Below are positions 1 to 6,760 of a stretch of 15,355 bases of DNA, piece after piece. This DNA comes from SZUA-430 sp044375275 (lineage in GTDB: Bacteria; Pseudomonadota; Alphaproteobacteria; Micropepsales; Micropepsaceae), in NCBI GenBank assembly GCA_044375275.1, contig JBILMZ010000065.1, forward strand, positions 1 to 15,355. Reading direction: 5' to 3'. How positions within the stretch are numbered: position 1 is the stretch's first letter; each line of letters begins with the position of its first letter. A program made the position numbers and the translations under genes. A model generated the notes under the pieces. The model was not told the origin of the DNA. It ran no database searches and saw only the letters and a list, made by a program, of their open reading frames with translations.

Positions 1-833
1 GGCGCGTTGTCCCACTTGCAGGCCGCGCGGAAGTTCACAAGTGCCGTCGTGGTATCCTTCGGAACCTTTTCACCCTTGTAGCGCAGGCGGCCGGCGTTGT
101 AGCAGGCGTAAAACTGGCCGTAGCGGCAGGCGAGGTCCTGCAGCTTGAGCGCCTCGCGGCCGTATCCGTCGCGTTCGAGCGCCAGACCTTCCTCCAGTAC
201 CAATGACGCAAGGGAGTCGCGGCGCTGGCCCGTGCCGCCGATTTTTTTCTGTTCGGCGCGGGCATAGTGTTCAAGGGCTCGCGCGGCGTCCTTCTTCACG
301 CCCAATCCGGTCTCGTAGATGTAGCCGAGTGACGCGTGGGCCTTGCCTTCACCGAGGGCGGCGGACTGTTCGATCAGGCGAACGCCTTCTGTGGTGTTTG
401 CGGGGACATCTTGGCCAAGCAGGAGAATCTGTCCTGCGTTGTAAGCGGATTGGGAGTCTCCGGCCTTTGCACCGCGACGATAGTATTCGACGGCGCGTGC
501 CATGTTTCTTTCTACCGTTATGCCCTTGTCGTGGTAGAGGCCGAGATTGAAGAGTGCGCGCGGATATTCCTGGGCCGCAGCCATTTCGTACCACCGGCGG
601 GCTTCGATCCGGGATTGCGGCACCCCATCTCCGAAGGCGTACATCGTGCCGAGCGCGTACTGGGCGGGGGCGAGGCCTGCGTCAGCGGCCTTGCGGATGA
701 AGGGCACTGCCTCGGCGAACCTCTTCGCGTTGCCCAAGGCAATGCCGCGGTCATAGTCCTCCTGCGGTGTGGCAGCCCAGGCCGCGGAAACAGCCAGTAT
801 CATTGCCATGACGGCCAGCACGGTACGCTGCAT
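1..833 (-). CDS. Secreted Sel1-repeat (SLR) protein, 3' end cut by window edge
   Basis: 277 codons are visible before the gene runs off the left edge, so the C-terminus is missing. The start is ATG at 833-831, with AAGGAG seven bases upstream. Residues 1-20 form a signal peptide (hydrophobic core, then AWA before ATP), so the protein should be periplasmic or secreted. At least five Sel1-type helical repeats follow, at about 57-88, 93-124, 129-162, 165-196 and 243-275; the GDGVPQ and GLGVKKD turns are characteristic. Sel1 repeats are TPR-like solenoids that bind partner proteins, and no enzymatic motif is visible. The last visible repeats carry Cys236, Cys244 and Cys272, spaced as in disulfide-stapled Helicobacter Hcp proteins; earlier repeats lack cysteine. 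It is transcribed away from the aldo/keto reductase. The fold is near certain; the partner is unknown. Confidence 0.9.
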   Translation of the reverse strand, partial: MQRTVLAVMAMILAVSAAWAATPQEDYDRGIALGNAKRFAEAVPFIRKAADAGLAPAQYALGTMYAFGDGVPQSRIEARRWYEMAAAQEYPRALFNLGLYHDKGITVERNMARAVEYYRRGAKAGDSQSAYNAGQILLLGQDVPANTTEGVRLIEQSAALGEGKAHASLGYIYETGLGVKKDAARALEHYARAEQKKIGGTGQRRDSLASLVLEEGLALERDGYGREALKLQDLACRYGQFYACYNAGRLRYKGEKVPKDTTTALVNFRAACKWDNA

Positions 834-994
834 CAAACGGCTCCTTCGATTGTGTCGTGTACTTTCCGGAAGCTGCGGTTGAGGTCAATCACCCAATTCG
901 GGTACACAGGCCGGTGTCCGGGCCTGGTTGTGGCTGCGGGCCGCAATATCCGACAGTTGCCCCACTTCACCCCCCTTTTTCTCCGGAGCTCGAC
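834..994. promoter_or_regulatory. Divergent intergenic spacer with weak promoter candidates
   Basis: This 161-base gap separates two diverging genes, so both promoters should lie here. On the minus strand, TTGACC (complement of 883-888) is a good -35 match for the Sel1 gene, but no convincing -10 sits 16-18 bases beyond it. On the plus strand, TTGAGG (879-884), an 18-base spacer and TACACA (903-908) is a weak candidate for the reductase operon. An inverted repeat CAGGCC/GGCCTG (907-912 and 921-926) with an 8-base loop follows; it could be an operator or chance. No coding sequence is supported here. Confidence 0.3.
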
Positions 995-1915
995 ATGGAC
1001 ACGCGTAATCCCGCCCTCGGTGGCATCAGGCTGGTGCTTGGGGGCAATGTCTTTGGCTGGACGGCGGACCAGGACACCAGTTTTTCCATCCTCGACACAT
1101 TCTTTGAAGCGGGCGGGCGGATGGTGGACACGGCCGACATGTATTCGGCGTGGGTGCCGGGTCACAAGGGCGGGGAGTCCGAAACGGTGCTCGGTGCCTG
1201 GATGAAGGCGCGCGGGAACCGGAAGGAGATGCGCATTGCCACCAAGCTGAACGGGGCAAACCAGCCGGGTGGCCTTGCGCCGGAGAAGATTGCGGCTTCA
1301 CTCGAGGCGTCGCTCAAGAGACTGCAGACGGACTATGTGGACCTCTACTACGCGCATCGCGACGACACGCAGACCCCGCTGGACGTGATCGCGGGTGGTT
1401 TCGATGCGCAGGTGCGTGCCGGAAAGGTTCGGGCGGTGGGTGCGTCGAACTTCACCGCCGAGCGTCTGCAGGCAGCGCGGCAGGCCGCGCTGGCGGGCGG
1501 ATTTGCTCCGTACACGGTTATCCAGAACGAATACAACCTGCTTGTGCGCGGACAGCACGAAGGGGCGATGTGCGATATCTGCACGACGCAAGGCGTCGCT
1601 GCGCTGCCCTATTACGGATTGGCTGCTGGCTTCCTGACGGGCAAGTACCGCACCGAAGCGGATCTGGCGAAGAGCCCGCGCGGGCAGGGCGCGCCGAAGC
1701 GGCATCTGGCCGAGAGCCTTGCGATGCTGGAGCGCATGGACAAGGTGGCGGCACAGACGGGAGCGACGTTGGCCCAGATTGCACTGGCGTGGGTGCTGGC
1801 GCGTCCTGGCATTGCGGCACCGATTTCCAGTGCCACCAGCGTGACCCAGGTCAAGGAGCTGATCGCGGCCACAAAGCTTTCACTGTCCCCTGAACATCTC
1901 GCGCTGCTGGGTTAG
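995..1915 (+). CDS. Aldo/keto reductase
   Basis: 306-residue, NADPH-dependent aldo/keto reductase of the TIM-barrel AKR superfamily; it should be cytosolic and reduce aldehydes or ketones. The start is ATG at 995, preceded by CGGAG with suitable spacing; in-frame codons upstream to 857 give proline-rich sequence unlike any AKR N-terminus. The catalytic tetrad is visible: Asp45 and Tyr50 (VDTADMYS), Lys84 (ATKLN) and His121 (YYAHRDD). The GGNVFGWT segment at 16-23 is typical of the YajO/AKR11-like branch. The C-terminal barrel keeps the cofactor region (GLAAGFLTGKYR near 207-218, then PISSATS). It is full length for the family. The next gene starts four bases after the stop, so the two are co-transcribed. 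The substrate cannot be inferred. Confidence 0.93.
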   Translation: MDTRNPALGGIRLVLGGNVFGWTADQDTSFSILDTFFEAGGRMVDTADMYSAWVPGHKGGESETVLGAWMKARGNRKEMRIATKLNGANQPGGLAPEKIAASLEASLKRLQTDYVDLYYAHRDDTQTPLDVIAGGFDAQVRAGKVRAVGASNFTAERLQAARQAALAGGFAPYTVIQNEYNLLVRGQHEGAMCDICTTQGVAALPYYGLAAGFLTGKYRTEADLAKSPRGQGAPKRHLAESLAMLERMDKVAAQTGATLAQIALAWVLARPGIAAPISSATSVTQVKELIAATKLSLSPEHLALLG

Positions 1916-1919
1916 GGGC

Positions 1920-2273
1920 ATGGCGAAGGCGGTCCATCTCCACGGTATCCGGAACTGCGACACGATGAAGAAGGCGCGCGCGTGGCTGGATGCCCACGAA
2001 ATCGCCTACACGTTCCATGACTACAAGGTGGAGGGTGTCAGTCGTGCGGACCTTGAAACCTGGTGCAAGGCCCTTGGATGGGAAACCGTCCTCAACCGGG
2101 CGGGGACGACCTTCAAGGCTCTGCCCGAGGCGAGCAAGAGCGGGCTCACGCAGGAACGTGCGATCGAGCTGATGCTGGCCCAGCCCTCGATGATCAAGCG
2201 GCCCATGCTGGTTGTGGGCGCGCGGGTGATGGCGGGCTTCAAGCCAGCCGCTTATGAGACGTTTTTCCTATAG
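1920..2273 (+). CDS. ArsC/Spx-family thiol reductase, YffB-like
   Basis: 117-residue thioredoxin-fold protein of the ArsC/Spx family. The N-terminal GIRNCDTMKKA motif places the active-site cysteine at Cys13, the usual N-terminal position in ArsC-like proteins. Arg60 (in LNRAGTT) and Arg94 (in IKRP) fall where arsenate reductases carry oxyanion-binding arginines. The CDTxKKA form and short length match YffB-type proteins, annotated as arsenate-reductase-like or glutathione-dependent thiol reductases, rather than the classical resistance enzyme. There is no ars regulator or arsenite pump nearby, so an arsenate resistance role is not supported. The ATG lies four bases after the reductase stop, indicating translational coupling; the Shine-Dalgarno is poor. 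The second cysteine, Cys49, is not part of a known motif. Confidence 0.9.
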   Translation: MAKAVHLHGIRNCDTMKKARAWLDAHEIAYTFHDYKVEGVSRADLETWCKALGWETVLNRAGTTFKALPEASKSGLTQERAIELMLAQPSMIKRPMLVVGARVMAGFKPAAYETFFL

Positions 2274-2304
2274 CGACCGGGCGAGGCGCTGTCCGCCTCT
2301 GGCT

Positions 2305-2347
2305 TGTATTGGCGCGGGCTTCAATGTATTGGCATGGTCAGTGCCAA
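2305..2347. repeat. Tandem TGTATTGGC and palindrome before the MBL gene
   Basis: TGTATTGGC occurs twice, at 2305-2313 and 2325-2333, offset by 20 bases. The second copy runs into an inverted repeat, TTGGCA (2329-2334), a 7-base spacer and TGCCAA (2342-2347). The element ends six bases before the Shine-Dalgarno of the MBL hydrolase gene. It could be an operator, a leader hairpin or chance similarity. Confidence 0.35.
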
Positions 2348-2366
2348 AATTCGGGAGGCTGGGCGC

Positions 2367-3467
2367 ATGAGAATTCTGCTTTGGATCGTGGGTATCGTCG
2401 TGGCGCTGGCTGCGGCGGGCTATCTTGCGCTGACGAGCATTCCGGCCGTCCAGGATATCGTGTTCGAGCGCACGGTTCAGGCCTCGGTGGGTGTAAGCCG
2501 GGACGACCTTTTTGCGGATGACGCGCTTCGCGCATTCGTCTGCGGTTCGTCTTCGCCCATGCCGGATCCGAAACGCGCCAAGGCCTGCATCGGGGTGATT
2601 GCCGGCGGGAAGGTCTATTTCGTGGATACGGGCCCCCAATCCTACAGCAAGGTGGCGCTGTTCCGGATCCCGGTCGAGCGAATCGGCGGCATCTTCTATA
2701 CGCATTTCCATTCCGACCACATTGCCGACCTGGGCGAGTTCAACATGAACAGCTGGGTCCTGGGGCGCGCAAAGCCGCTGGATGTCTATGGACCGCCGGG
2801 CGTTGAGCGACTCGTTGCCGGGTTTTCCGAGGCCTATGCGCTGGACCAGACCTACCGGACGGCGCATCACGGCGCGGAGCTGATGAACCCCGAAATCTGG
2901 AAAATGGTGGCGCGTCCGGTGGGCATGCCGGGCGAGGACCCGACGGGAGCCCAGAATCGCACGCAGGTCGCGTTACAGGATGGCGAGTTGAAGGTGACGG
3001 CCTTCGAGGTGCACCACAATCCGATCAAGCCTGCCTATGGCTACCGATTCGACTATAAGGGCCGCTCCATCGTGATCAGCGGCGACACCATCAAGCACCT
3101 GCCGCTGGTGCAGGTGGCGAAGGACGTGGACGTGATCTTCCACGAAGCGCAGGCCCAGCACATGGTGAAGCGCATTGAGGAAATCACGCGGGACAAGAGC
3201 ATGCCCCGGCTTTCAAAGCTGATGTTCGACATCCAGGACTATCATACGTCGGGAATCGAAGCGGCCGAGGTGGCCAATGAGGCCGGTGCCAAGCTCCTTG
3301 TCCTCTATCACTTCACGCCGCCGGTCCTGAACCTTGTGGCCGAGAAGATCTTCACCCGGGGAATCAGCGACGTGCGCAAGGATGGCTGGATCATGTCGCA
3401 TGACGGCACGCTTGTGACGCTGCCGATTGCCGACAAGAGCGTCGTGGATGTCGGGCGCATCGACTGA
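2367..3467 (+). CDS. Membrane-anchored MBL-fold metallo-hydrolase (RNase Z/AtsA-like)
   Basis: 366-residue metallo-beta-lactamase-fold hydrolase. The start ATG 2367 is fixed by GGGAGG at 2353-2358, eight bases upstream; it also makes the protein begin with a hydrophobic signal or anchor (residues 3-24, no lipobox). The enzyme domain should therefore face the periplasm. The metal motif THFHSDH gives His113, His115, Asp117 and His118. Further conserved positions are His217 (VHHNPIKPAYGYR), Asp240 (SGDT) and His315 (LYHFTPP). GSSSPMPDPKRA and YGPPGVERLV place it in the AtsA-like branch of the RNase Z-related MBL proteins. That branch contains an arylsulfatase, but a signal-bearing copy without a sulfatase cluster could act on other esters. 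It is third in the block, 93 bases after the YffB-like gene, and may have its own promoter. Confidence 0.9.
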   Translation: MRILLWIVGIVVALAAAGYLALTSIPAVQDIVFERTVQASVGVSRDDLFADDALRAFVCGSSSPMPDPKRAKACIGVIAGGKVYFVDTGPQSYSKVALFRIPVERIGGIFYTHFHSDHIADLGEFNMNSWVLGRAKPLDVYGPPGVERLVAGFSEAYALDQTYRTAHHGAELMNPEIWKMVARPVGMPGEDPTGAQNRTQVALQDGELKVTAFEVHHNPIKPAYGYRFDYKGRSIVISGDTIKHLPLVQVAKDVDVIFHEAQAQHMVKRIEEITRDKSMPRLSKLMFDIQDYHTSGIEAAEVANEAGAKLLVLYHFTPPVLNLVAEKIFTRGISDVRKDGWIMSHDGTLVTLPIADKSVVDVGRID

Positions 3468-3505
3468 TGGCGCTCCCGACAGTCTGCCCCGACAGGCTGA
3501 AATGC

Positions 3506-3533
3506 AAAAAGGCCGCCCGATGAGGCGGCCTTT
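3506..3533. terminator. Bidirectional intrinsic terminator
   Basis: The stem GGCCGCC (3511-3517) pairs with GGCGGCC (3524-3530) around a 6-base loop, and flanking AAA/TTT extends it to ten pairs. Read on the minus strand the stem is followed by five T's, which makes it a good terminator for the outer-membrane protein gene ending at 3554. Read on the plus strand only three T's follow, so it is weaker there, but it lies 38 bases after the MBL gene stop. The convergent placement supports a shared terminator. Confidence 0.85.
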
Positions 3534-3553
3534 CAAATTGAGATCTTATGATT

Positions 3554-4126
3554 CTAGTTCAGCAGGAAGTCGAAGCGCAGCGTGACCGTCTGGTCCTGCG
3601 TTCCTTCCGGCGCCGTCGTCGTCGAGAACTGGTTGTTCTGGACTGTTTCCGAGTAGCGATACTCAAGACCCAGCACCATCGACGGCGAGAAAGCGAAGGT
3701 CAGGCCGGCCATGCCCTGGACGCCGTAGTTGCCACGGGGCAGGGCAGGGTTCAGCAGCGGATCATCGCTGAGATTGAAGCGACCGAAGCCACCGCCGACA
3801 TAAGTGCCAAGCGAGAAGTCCGTCGTGTATACGTAGTAACCGTTCGCTGCGATCGTGTCCTGATAACCCGTGTCGAGCGAGAGTGGCGTTGCGAGGCCGG
3901 CAACAATCGGGGAGAGCCCCGAGTCTGCGCCGTAACCGGAGTGAACGCCGACGAAGAAACCGTTGCGGCTGGTTTCGAGCTCCGCAACCTCATCTTCCAT
4001 GCCGAGGCTTGCGTAAATCGAGTCGATGATGCGGGAGGCGCTGACCTCGTCGGCCGCGCGCGCGGGAACCGAAGCCAAAAGGGCTCCTGCCGTCGCTGCT
4101 GCCAGTATGGTCACTGCACGCTTCAT
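3554..4126 (-). CDS. Small outer-membrane beta-barrel protein
   Basis: 190-residue exported protein. Residues 1-24 are a clear signal peptide (KR, an alanine/leucine core, then ARA before ADE). The rest alternates polar and aromatic/hydrophobic residues in strand-like stretches (for example FFVGVHSGYG, GTYVGGGFGRFNL and MVLGLEYRYSE). It ends in TLRFDFLLN, a probable beta-signal for BAM recognition. Residues 30-53 form a short charged segment before the first strand. There is no OmpA peptidoglycan-binding domain, so this is a barrel alone of about eight strands, similar to the OmpW/Omp25-like small porin group in general design. The start ATG 4126 has GGGGAAAAG just upstream. The gene stands alone between the terminator and a long spacer. 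Function beyond an outer-membrane location is not evident. Confidence 0.82.
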   Translation of the reverse strand: MKRAVTILAAATAGALLASVPARAADEVSASRIIDSIYASLGMEDEVAELETSRNGFFVGVHSGYGADSGLSPIVAGLATPLSLDTGYQDTIAANGYYVYTTDFSLGTYVGGGFGRFNLSDDPLLNPALPRGNYGVQGMAGLTFAFSPSMVLGLEYRYSETVQNNQFSTTTAPEGTQDQTVTLRFDFLLN

Positions 4127-4538
4127 CGCGCTTTTCCCCGCTAACCCATTTCATCCTGCGATGTCACCGGCCCCTGAGGGTTCAAGCTCCTTCGCTAGTG
4201 CTTACTATGTACGACTCGTTTTTCACTGCAACGGCTCCAGCCAAAGAAGTTCCTGTCAGTGCATCAAAGACACATATCTATGGGAGGCCGCTTCGTTAAC
4301 GCATCTATAGGTAGTAGGAATTTTGAAATTCGGCACATCCTCGGGTTGAAAAGTGTAAATGTGCAACTTGAGTTTCCCACAAGGGTGCGACATTCGCCTT
4401 CTACGCGTGGATTTGTGGGCGAGGCGAGTGGATTTTGGGCCTGCACTTCGCCTATTGATTGCGGGGACTAGCCGACATGGCTAATGTCCGCCCCTCGAAT
4501 TTGGCCCATTCACCCCGGCAGGCGCCGAAGGATGCTGC
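4127..4538. other. 412-base noncoding spacer with inverted repeats
   Basis: No convincing gene lies here. About 4260-4375 is clearly AT-richer than the surroundings, as expected for promoters of the two diverging genes, but I see no strong sigma-70 box pair. Toward the right end are three inverted repeats: CCCACAA (4376-4382) with TTGTGGG (4413-4419); TGGGCC (4436-4441) with GGCCCA (4503-4508); and inside the latter TAGCC (4469-4473) with GGCTA (4479-4483), extended by GGAC/GTCC across a two-base bulge. If transcription starts before 4376, the YfgM-like mRNA would have a structured leader. On the minus strand, TTGCAG followed 17 bases later by ATAGTA is a weak promoter candidate for the barrel gene. 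Confidence 0.5.
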
Positions 4539-5363
4539 GTGAGCGACGTTTTTCAGGAAGTACAGGAAGAGTACAGGCGGCAACAGCTCGCCGATCTCTG
4601 GAAGAAATACAGCATTCCGGCAATCGGTGCCGCGGTCTTGCTGGTGCTGTCGGTGGCTGGCTACCAGGGATGGACCTACTGGCACGGCGAGCAGGCGCTG
4701 GCCTCCTCGCGGTCGTTCGACTCGGGCGTGAAGCTGCTGGACGCCGACAACAACAAGGCGGCTGCGGATCACTTTGCGAAGCTCAGTGAAAAGGCCGTCG
4801 GCGGCTATGCCGTGCTGGCGCGCCTGCAAGAGGCGGCGACGCGTGGACGATCCGGTGAGGTCGACAAGGCGGTCGCGGTTTACAACGAGATCGCGCGCAG
4901 TTCGGATCCGCTGTTCTCGGGGTTGGCGACGTTGAGGGCCGCCTTGCTCACAGTCGAGACGGCATCGCTTGACGAGACAAAGAAGCGCCTTGATCCCGTT
5001 ATTGCGGGGACAGGGCCGTGGCGTCCGGGTGCTCTGGAGTTGCTGGCTTACGCCACGTGGCGTGCCGGCAAGGACGCGGATGCGGTCAAGCTTTACGCGG
5101 AAGTCATTGCGATGCCGACGGCGCCGGAAAAGACCAAGCGCCGGGCCACGGAAATGAAGGCGCTGATCGATGGCGGTCTCACTTTCACGGCGCTCAACAA
5201 GATGACAACACCTGCCGTGCCTGGTCCATCGCTTCTGCCATTCGGCCTTGATGTACCAAGACCTGAAGGGCCGGGCAGCCTGCTGGGCCCGGCTGAAATG
5301 CCAATGTTGCCCAATCCGTTGCAGCCGGCGCCTGAGTCCGCGCCAACTCCCCCGTCGCCCTAA
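4539..5363 (+). CDS. Membrane-anchored TPR protein, YfgM-like
   Basis: 274-residue inner-membrane protein of the YfgM/TPR_21 type. The start is GTG at 4539, preceded by AAGGA at 4528-4532 with a 6-base spacer; no in-frame ATG gives the conserved N-terminus. A cytosolic segment rich in charge (1-25) leads to one transmembrane helix at about 26-46. A periplasmic helical TPR-like domain follows to about residue 215. In E. coli YfgM associates with the SecYEG translocon and periplasmic chaperones. The gene sits directly ahead of bamB and der, as in E. coli. The C-terminal 50 or so residues (225-274) are proline-rich and look unstructured, an extension beyond the TPR core. The next gene begins 20 bases downstream, supporting one operon. 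Confidence 0.88.
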   Translation: MSDVFQEVQEEYRRQQLADLWKKYSIPAIGAAVLLVLSVAGYQGWTYWHGEQALASSRSFDSGVKLLDADNNKAAADHFAKLSEKAVGGYAVLARLQEAATRGRSGEVDKAVAVYNEIARSSDPLFSGLATLRAALLTVETASLDETKKRLDPVIAGTGPWRPGALELLAYATWRAGKDADAVKLYAEVIAMPTAPEKTKRRATEMKALIDGGLTFTALNKMTTPAVPGPSLLPFGLDVPRPEGPGSLLGPAEMPMLPNPLQPAPESAPTPPSP

Positions 5364-5383
5364 CCCCCAGGGAACCTCCGTTC

Positions 5384-6736
5384 ATGAGCCTCCGATCCTC
5401 GCAGTTCAAACTCGCGGCTGCCATCTCCGTGCTTGCGGGCACACTGTCCCTTGGCGCCTGCGAAACGATGGACCAGTTCATCACGCCCGGCACGAAGGTC
5501 GACATTCGTGGCGAACGCATTTCGGTCCTTCCGAAAGCCGCCGCTGTCGAAGCCGATCCGAAGCTGGCTTCGCAGCCTGTCGTGCTGCCCAAGCCGAACG
5601 TCAACGCGGAGTGGCCGCAGCCAGGTGGCTATGCGGACAATGCGATGCATCACCTCTCGGCAGCCGGAAAGCTGCAGGAAGCCTGGGACAGCGGCATTGG
5701 GTCGGGTTCAACCTCGAGCACGCGCCTGACCGCATCGCCCGTGGTCGCGGATGGCCATGTGTTCGTGCTCGACTCGGAAGTGCAGGTTTCGGCCTACAGT
5801 TCCAAGACGGGTGAACGCATCTGGCGGGTTGACCTGACACCGGATGACGAAGACGCGGAAGAAGGATTTGGTGGCGGAGTCGCGTATGACGCCGGCCGCG
5901 TCTATGTGTCGACGGGCTTCGGCTTTGTCTCTTCGCTTGACGCGAAGACCGGCAAGGAATTGTGGCGCCGCACGGCGACGGTGCCATTCCGTGCAGCGCC
6001 CGTCGTGAACGGTGGTCGCGTGTTCGTGTCGACGCAGGAAAACCAGCTTCTCGCGCTGGCCGCGGATGACGGTCGCGTCCTGTGGGATCATCGCGGCATC
6101 GCGGAATCCGCTGGAATCCTCGGTTCCAACAGCGTTGCCGTTTCCGGGGACATCGTGGTTGTGCCTTACACTTCGGGTGAGCTGTTCGCGCTGAACGTAC
6201 GCAACGGCAAAGCAGCCTGGAGCGATACGCTGGCCCGCTCGGGTGGGCTGACGCCGCTGTCGGCGCTGGCCGATATCTCGGGACGACCGGTCATTGACCG
6301 TGGCATCGTCTTCGCCAACAGCCATGCGGGCCGCCTTGTGGCGGTGGACATCCGAACGGGTGAGCGCGTGTGGACGATCGACGTGGGTGGCACGCAGCGC
6401 CCCTGGGTTGCCGGTGACTATCTCTATGTGATCACGGATGACGCGCAGCTGCTTTGCGTGCGCCGCGCCGATGGGCGCATCCGCTGGATCCAGCAGCTTG
6501 CCGCCTATGAGAACCAGGAAGCCCGCAAGGGTGCGATTGCCTGGTCGGGGCCGGTGCTCGTTTCGGATCGCTTGCTTATCCTTTCGTCCGAAGGCTATGC
6601 GCTCTCGGTTTCGCCCTATACCGGCGAAGTGCTGGGCCAGGTGGACATTCCGGACAAGGCGTTCATTGCTCCTGTTGTCGCCGACAACACGGTTTACATC
6701 CTTACAGACGACGGGACGCTGACTGCGCTCAAGTAA
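5384..6736 (+). CDS. bamB: Outer membrane assembly lipoprotein BamB
   Basis: 450-residue lipoprotein with a PQQ-like beta-propeller, the BamB subunit of the beta-barrel assembly machine. The signal peptide ends in LGAC, placing the lipidated cysteine at Cys26, so it should be anchored to the inner face of the outer membrane. After a linker (27-75) come repeated propeller blades with the pattern hydrophobic strand, aspartate/alanine turn, T/DG, then W: near 138-148, 183-194, 223-234, 268-279, 318-330 and 357-368, closing at 430-450 (TDDGTLTALK). BamB binds BamA and helps feed barrel substrates. AGGGA lies ten bases before the ATG. Its place between a YfgM-like gene and der is the classic context and rules out a PQQ dehydrogenase, which would also be longer and carry catalytic residues. 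Confidence 0.93.
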   Translation: MSLRSSQFKLAAAISVLAGTLSLGACETMDQFITPGTKVDIRGERISVLPKAAAVEADPKLASQPVVLPKPNVNAEWPQPGGYADNAMHHLSAAGKLQEAWDSGIGSGSTSSTRLTASPVVADGHVFVLDSEVQVSAYSSKTGERIWRVDLTPDDEDAEEGFGGGVAYDAGRVYVSTGFGFVSSLDAKTGKELWRRTATVPFRAAPVVNGGRVFVSTQENQLLALAADDGRVLWDHRGIAESAGILGSNSVAVSGDIVVVPYTSGELFALNVRNGKAAWSDTLARSGGLTPLSALADISGRPVIDRGIVFANSHAGRLVAVDIRTGERVWTIDVGGTQRPWVAGDYLYVITDDAQLLCVRRADGRIRWIQQLAAYENQEARKGAIAWSGPVLVSDRLLILSSEGYALSVSPYTGEVLGQVDIPDKAFIAPVVADNTVYILTDDGTLTALK

Positions 6737-6760
6737 GCGCCACGTTCGCGTAATGAAGAC

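Noticed and set aside
336..1205. Open frame of 289 codons on the plus strand crossing the Sel1 gene and the start of the reductase
   Set aside because: It is antisense to one gene and out of frame in the other, and the translation resembles no protein family.
1920..2273. Arsenic resistance locus
   Set aside because: The ArsC-like protein is of the YffB type and there is no arsR, arsB or acr3 gene nearby.
2304..2366. Upstream TTG start for the MBL hydrolase
   Set aside because: It would place extra residues before a normal signal/anchor sequence, and it lacks the strong Shine-Dalgarno found before ATG 2367.
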